Shown here piece by piece: positions 5,353 to 8,218 of a DNA stretch of 8,218 bases. A model generated the notes under the pieces. The model made no database searches. It worked only from the letters and a program-made list of their open reading frames with translations, and was not told the DNA's origin. Made by a program: the position numbers and the translations under genes. Every line of letters starts with the position of its first letter. Within the stretch, counting starts at the first letter, position 1. This DNA is from Patescibacteria group bacterium. GTDB lineage: Bacteria > Patescibacteriota > Minisyncoccia > Phycocordibacterales > EsbW-18. The stretch is from the NCBI GenBank assembly GCA_030917725.1, contig JAUPUE010000012.1:1-8218 (forward strand), in the 5' to 3' direction.

Positions 5353-5985
5353 TTAGAGAGCATCAAGCCCGCTTCCAGGGAGTTGGTCCCCTCCTGTGGT
5401 ATCTCCCCCATTTTCCTTCTCAGTCGCTCCCTGCTTAATCGAAATTTGTCCTGTTGATTCGATACTTATGATACGGGAACCATCCCCACGTGCAGAAACA
5501 AGCTCAACAGTCGCCTGTGACATCTCACCATTATTGATAACCGCGTCGGGGTCAGGGCGCCTGAAAACAACATCAAGATCTTCGTGGTCACAACCTGTTT
5601 TGGATGTCGGGTCGCAAATCTCCCCAATTGTCGCTCCGCGACCCAACGTGAACGTTTCAAGAAGTTCGTCAGATTGGTACCTTCCGTCTTCATTTATATC
5701 GGTGAACATAAAATAGGTCGGGCTCTGCGCATCAAAATGAATGCCGTACGAACCACTGAATACTCCTTCTGCAGCACGAACGTTCACACCAAATTGCTGT
5801 GCTTGGCGCACCGAAAGAGCAATATCAAAAGCGAGGTTTTGAAGCAATGTCTCGTTGTCGAATTGTGCATTGCGGACAATAACGACCGTGGAGATAAGTG
5901 CAAAAATGCCGACCGTCACGACCATCTCCATGAGCGTGAAGCCACGGGAAACGTTAGTTGTTAGTTGTTGGTTGTTGTGGAACAT
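5353..5985 (-). CDS. FimT/GspH-like pseudopilin with EF-hand-type loop
   Basis: A 210-residue prepilin. The leader (MFHNNQQLTTNVSRG) precedes FTLMEMVVTVGIFALISTVVIV, with Glu at mature position 5. The segment FDIALSVRQAQQFGVNVR is the helix typical of FimT/GspH pseudopilins, and YGIHFD...YFMFTDINEDG the following strands. DINEDGRYQSDE fits a canonical EF-hand loop (Asp1, Asn3, Asp5, Gly6, Glu12), so calcium binding is plausible. The C-terminus is a Gly/Asp/Glu-rich tail (TEKENGGDTTGGDQLPG). The junction with pilD reads GTGATG: the ATG (5985-5983) overlaps the pilD TGA by 1 nt, and the alternative GTG (5988) overlaps by 4 nt, so translation is probably coupled. The leader codons are largely made of a heptamer repeat (5953-5973). 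Confidence 0.85.
   Translation of the reverse strand: MFHNNQQLTTNVSRGFTLMEMVVTVGIFALISTVVIVRNAQFDNETLLQNLAFDIALSVRQAQQFGVNVRAAEGVFSGSYGIHFDAQSPTYFMFTDINEDGRYQSDELLETFTLGRGATIGEICDPTSKTGCDHEDLDVVFRRPDPDAVINNGEMSQATVELVSARGDGSRIISIESTGQISIKQGATEKENGGDTTGGDQLPGSGLDAL
5953..5973. repeat. Heptamer tract in the FimT-like leader
   Basis: The plus-strand units are GTTAGTT, GTTAGTT and GTTGGTT, followed by a partial GTTGT. On the coding strand this gives codons for NNQQLTTN in the prepilin leader. The unit differs in sequence from the AGCTNCC family but has the same 7-bp period and the same position, just before the 15-bp cleavage-site sequence (5934-5948) shared with the LamG pilin gene. Confidence 0.8.
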
Positions 5986-6794
5986 CACAATATCAAATCC
6001 AAAATAGTACTACCGGTCAAAAGGACAAAAAGTGCTCCTGCAGCAAGAAAGGGGCCAAACGGTATCTCGCTCTTCATTGTAAGACCGGCTCGATGAGAAA
6101 CCAAACGAGTTATACCAACAATCAGCAAGCTTATGAGTGCACCCGCCCACACCCCAAAGACAAGAGCCGAAAAGCCTCCAAGCAATCCAAGCATCCACCC
6201 AATCACAACGGCGAGTTTGATATCACCGAGACCCATCCATCGGCCTTGTGATACAAACCACAAAGCAAAGAATGGAAGTGCGACGAGTGGACCAGCAATG
6301 AGTGCCACAAGAAGTGCGTGCCACGAAGCCCACAACATGCCAACCTGCCATGCGACAACAGCTGCTCCAAGAGCGATGAGCATGCCGTCGGGGATGATCA
6401 TGTGACGGACATCATAAATAGAAAGAGCAATGAAAAGAAAAGAGACAATCCAGAGGTACACGAGCTGGATGAATGCAGGAAGGGTGATTATTGCACTAGG
6501 CCCAAATAGGGACCATGCACAAAGCGTGAACACCGCACCAAAAACAAGTTCAACGATAAGATACTGCGGTGAGATCCGACTCTCACACGATCGGCATCTC
6601 CCCCACTGTATGAGCCAGCTCACGACCGGTATGAGTTCATACCATGAAAGTTTCTTGCCACACGAACCGCATGATGAGCGTCCGTTGAGCGAACGTCCTA
6701 TCCCATAGCGAAGCACAAAAACATTCGCAAAGCTGCCGATGATGGTGCCGAAAATGAAGGATGCGAGGAGATATAGCGAAGCGTCGATAATCAT
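5985..6794 (-). CDS. pilD: Prepilin peptidase / N-methyltransferase PilD
   Basis: This integral membrane aspartic protease cuts the leader after Gly in GFTL-type prepilins and methylates the new N-terminal residue; its substrates here are the five prepilins around it. The 269-residue product shows the N-terminal GxxxGSFxNVxxxR region (about 16-29), a cytoplasmic loop with two CxxC pairs (Cys42/45 and Cys67/70) usual for the methylating bifunctional form, and the catalytic aspartates Asp128 (IYDVRHMIIPDG) and Asp191 (GLGDIK). EIPFGPFLAAG near the C-terminus is also conserved. About seven or eight hydrophobic segments are visible, normal for the family. The ATG at 6794 is preceded by TATAGT-N6, suggesting a leaderless transcript; a terminator (6826-6857) separates it from the upstream pilin. 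Its UGA stop overlaps the next gene. Confidence 0.96.
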   Translation of the reverse strand: MIIDASLYLLASFIFGTIIGSFANVFVLRYGIGRSLNGRSSCGSCGKKLSWYELIPVVSWLIQWGRCRSCESRISPQYLIVELVFGAVFTLCAWSLFGPSAIITLPAFIQLVYLWIVSFLFIALSIYDVRHMIIPDGMLIALGAAVVAWQVGMLWASWHALLVALIAGPLVALPFFALWFVSQGRWMGLGDIKLAVVIGWMLGLLGGFSALVFGVWAGALISLLIVGITRLVSHRAGLTMKSEIPFGPFLAAGALFVLLTGSTILDLIL

Positions 6795-6800
6795 GACTTA

Positions 6801-6806
6801 ACTATA
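6801..6806 (-). promoter_or_regulatory. pilD -10 box, predicted leaderless start
   Basis: The minus strand reads TATAGT, TAAGTC, then the ATG of pilD, the same 6-nt spacing as at ligA. Transcription would start at or next to the initiation codon. The -35 region is poor (TTTTGT at 17-nt spacing) and falls in the T-run of the upstream terminator. No Shine-Dalgarno sequence is present. Confidence 0.5.
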
Positions 6807-6825
6807 ACCGCCGTTCGACACAAAC

Positions 6826-6857
6826 AAAAACTCCCCGACCGAAGTCGGAGAGTTTTT
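6826..6857 (-). terminator. UUCG-loop terminator after the major pilin
   Basis: On the minus strand a 9-bp stem (CTCTCCGAC with GTCGGGGAG, one U-G pair) closes a C(UUCG)G tetraloop and is followed by TTTTTG. The plus strand also has a T-run (6853-6857), so it could work both ways. It lies 20 nt past the pilin stop at 6877 and about 30 nt before pilD, which would limit read-through from the pilin into the downstream operon. Confidence 0.9.
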
Positions 6858-6876
6858 GAAATCTCGTTGAATGAGA

Positions 6877-7311
6877 TTAAGGAGCGACTGCGTAGTTAAC
6901 GTCATCAGGAGTCAATACTCCAGCAAGAGACGCGATACAGCTCTCATCTGACTGAGTCGATGATGCCGTTGCAGTATTTTCGAGATATGCACCGAGACAG
7001 TAATCCGTTGACGAGCTCGCAAGCTCGTATGCGTACTCATCGCCGAGTGGATCGAGAGGAACGCTTCCGATGTAGTCAGGCGAGAGACTGCCGCTTGCAG
7101 CATAGATATCCGCAGGGTATTCGCTGCTGTTTGCATCGAAGAAGAGCTCCGCTGCAAGCTTAATCTGCTGAAGATCGGCGAGACGACGTGCATCTCGCGA
7201 CTTTGCACGGGCGGTGTTGAGCGATGCCAACACGACCGATGAGAGAATGCCGATGATCGCAATGACGACCAAGAGCTCGATGAGTGTGAAACCTTTCTTC
7301 GTATTCTTCAT
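6877..7311 (-). CDS. pilA: Type IV major-type pilin
   Basis: A 144-residue prepilin with the classical short leader MKNTKKG and the mature N-terminus FTLIELLVVIAIIGILSSVVLASL, including Glu at mature position 5; this helix is the fibre-packing and membrane segment. The downstream AKSRDARRLADLQQIKLAAELFF is the helical stalk, and DPLGDEYAYE resembles the loop of GspG/major-pilin folds. Cys105 and Cys125 could close the C-terminal D-loop. I chose ATG 7311 over GTG 7320 because it gives the normal 7-residue leader; neither has a good Shine-Dalgarno. It has its own -10 box and a strong terminator, so it is probably an independently and highly expressed gene, unlike the minor pilins. The major-subunit assignment follows from this layout and from the length, not from direct evidence. 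GspG-like pseudopilin is the alternative. Confidence 0.87.
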   Translation of the reverse strand: MKNTKKGFTLIELLVVIAIIGILSSVVLASLNTARAKSRDARRLADLQQIKLAAELFFDANSSEYPADIYAASGSLSPDYIGSVPLDPLGDEYAYELASSSTDYCLGAYLENTATASSTQSDESCIASLAGVLTPDDVNYAVAP

Positions 7312-7360
7312 AAAAATCACTGATTATTAGTACCTGCTAAATGCATGGGTAACGGGATTC

Positions 7361-7366
7361 ATTATA
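7361..7366 (-). promoter_or_regulatory. -10 box of the pilin gene
   Basis: A perfect TATAAT on the minus strand lies in the 104-nt gap after pilC. Predicted +1 is near 7354, giving a leader of about 43 nt before ATG 7311. The -35 region is weak (TTTTGG at a 17-nt spacing). No terminator hairpin is visible between pilC and this promoter, so some read-through from pilC is possible. Confidence 0.55.
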
Positions 7367-7415
7367 AATGCCTTATTTCCTAGCCAAAACAGCCCTGTGG
7401 ACAACTAAAATCGTC

Positions 7416-8218
7416 CTAGATCGATGAGGAGATGTTGTAGATCGGGATGAGAACCGATGCAAGGAGCGTTCCGACGCCCAAACCAAGGAGCACAATCATG
7501 GCCGGTTCGATGAGGTCAACGAGTGTATCGACAGCATTGGTGACCTCACGCTGATAGAAATGAGCCAACGTCTTGAGGATACTGCCCAATTCACCTGTTT
7601 CTTCACCAATCCTAATCATCTGGGTCATGACGTTCGGAATCTCCTTCCCTGTCCCCGCCATCGCATCAGCAACCGGCGAACCACCGCGAACCATTTCGAC
7701 GGCTTTTGTAAGGAGTCCTTCGTAGATGCGGTTACCCACGACCGAAGCACTGATTTCGAGTGCACGGACCATTGGAATACCCGATGAGAGCATTGTGTTC
7801 ATGTTGTCGGCAATGCGCGCGAGGTACAGCTTGCGATAGAGCGAGCCAACGTATGGAACCGAGAGCTTGAGACGTGCGATTGATGCAGATCCTTCGGGTG
7901 TCTGTATGTATCTCCAGACAAAAAATCCTGCGACGACGAGCGCAATAAGAATGAAGATACCGTAGTGGATGAGAAGATTGGAAAGTCCAATGACAACCGC
8001 GGTGTATGGTGGAACCGCCTGTCCACTCTCTTCGAGAATAACCGACAGCTTCGGGATGACGACGGTCAACATGAGAATCATGACGACACAGAACACGCCG
8101 ATGACGAACGCAGGATAGATGAGTGCGTTCTTTGCTTTTGATGTGACTTCGTATGAGCGGTCGAGATAATCAGCGAGAAATGTGAATGTCTGGTCAAGCT
8201 TTCCTGATTCTTCTCCGG
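7416..8218 (-). CDS. pilC: Type IV pilus inner-membrane platform protein PilC (5' end cut off)
   Basis: PilC/GspF is the polytopic membrane platform that couples the assembly ATPase to pilus growth. The visible 266 residues run off the window edge; the frame is open to 8216. They start in the first GspF repeat with GEESGKLDQTFTFLADYLDRSYEV and KAKNALIYPAFV, pass a TM segment (about 37-58), and contain the complete second repeat: VGSLYRKLYLARIADNMNTMLSSGIPMVRALEIS, GGSPVADAMAG, IGEETGELGSILKTLAHFYQREV, and the final TM hairpin IEPAMIVLLGLGVGTLLASVLIPIYN. The paired GEExG motifs mark the two repeats. Full-length proteins are about 400 residues, so about 130 are missing. An internal GTG at 8096 is not the start. 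The assembly ATPases are expected upstream, outside the window. Confidence 0.95.
   Translation of the reverse strand, partial: GEESGKLDQTFTFLADYLDRSYEVTSKAKNALIYPAFVIGVFCVVMILMLTVVIPKLSVILEESGQAVPPYTAVVIGLSNLLIHYGIFILIALVVAGFFVWRYIQTPEGSASIARLKLSVPYVGSLYRKLYLARIADNMNTMLSSGIPMVRALEISASVVGNRIYEGLLTKAVEMVRGGSPVADAMAGTGKEIPNVMTQMIRIGEETGELGSILKTLAHFYQREVTNAVDTLVDLIEPAMIVLLGLGVGTLLASVLIPIYNISSSI

Noticed and set aside
1119..5973. CRISPR array or transposon ends as explanation of the repeats
   Set aside because: Units are 7-8 bp, contiguous and without spacers; there is no cas gene or transposase, and no target-site duplication is evident.
7396..7404. DnaA-box-like sequence TTGTCCACA on the minus strand
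   Set aside because: Single site with one mismatch to TTATCCACA, no neighbouring boxes or AT-rich unwinding region, so not an origin.
7416..8096. pilC starting at the internal GTG 8096
   Set aside because: The frame stays open to the window edge and the upstream codons encode the conserved GEESGKLD and KNALIYPAFV parts of PilC.

Overview
The window looks like part of a chromosome of a Patescibacteria (CPR) bacterium, most likely a Parcubacteria/Paceibacteria-type lineage. This is an inference from protein style, not from a search. The grounds are a compact type IV pilus cluster with several short prepilins and a PilX-like pilin whose C-terminus (SRGYNTCD...RRVERAI) I associate with Parcubacteria, a divergent LigA, weak ribosome-binding sites, and close gene packing. 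UGA works as a stop (prepilin peptidase, and the gene at 78-770), so the code-25 lineages (Gracilibacteria/Absconditabacteria) are unlikely. Every supported gene is on the minus strand, so read the window from right to left. No gene-free stretch exceeds 300 bases.

Right part (8218 to 3045): type IV pilus assembly. In transcription order: the 3' two-thirds of PilC (platform protein, cut by the window edge); a major-type pilin with its own -10 box and a strong UUCG-loop terminator; prepilin peptidase PilD with an apparently leaderless promoter; then four tightly packed genes: a FimT/GspH-like pseudopilin, a PilW/GspJ-like pseudopilin, a PilV/GspI-like pseudopilin, and a PilX/GspK-like pseudopilin carrying an inserted LamG domain. 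PilD would trim and methylate all five prepilins. PilC would help assemble the fibre. The four minor pilins plausibly form an initiation/tip complex, with the LamG domain as a surface-exposed adhesive module.

Middle (2933 to 909): NAD-dependent DNA ligase LigA, complete, but with a zinc finger reduced to two of four cysteines and two short tandem-repeat tracts inside surface linkers. Between the LamG pilin and ligA lies a pair of inverted heptanucleotide-repeat tracts that abut the ligA -10 box.

Left part (906 to 12): a self-contained, more GC-rich single-gene unit with a near-consensus sigma-70 promoter, a 5' leader holding mutually exclusive hairpins just upstream of the Shine-Dalgarno sequence, an unrecognised two-TM coiled-coil membrane protein, and a terminator.

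The most unusual signal is a scattered family of degenerate 7-bp (and some 8-bp) tandem repeats. They sit in two prepilin leader peptides exactly up to the cleavage-site codons, in a LigA interdomain linker, in a LigA surface loop, in the ligA upstream region, and over one ribosome-binding site. A second theme is a -10 box placed exactly 6 nt before the ATG of both ligA and pilD, which predicts leaderless transcripts.
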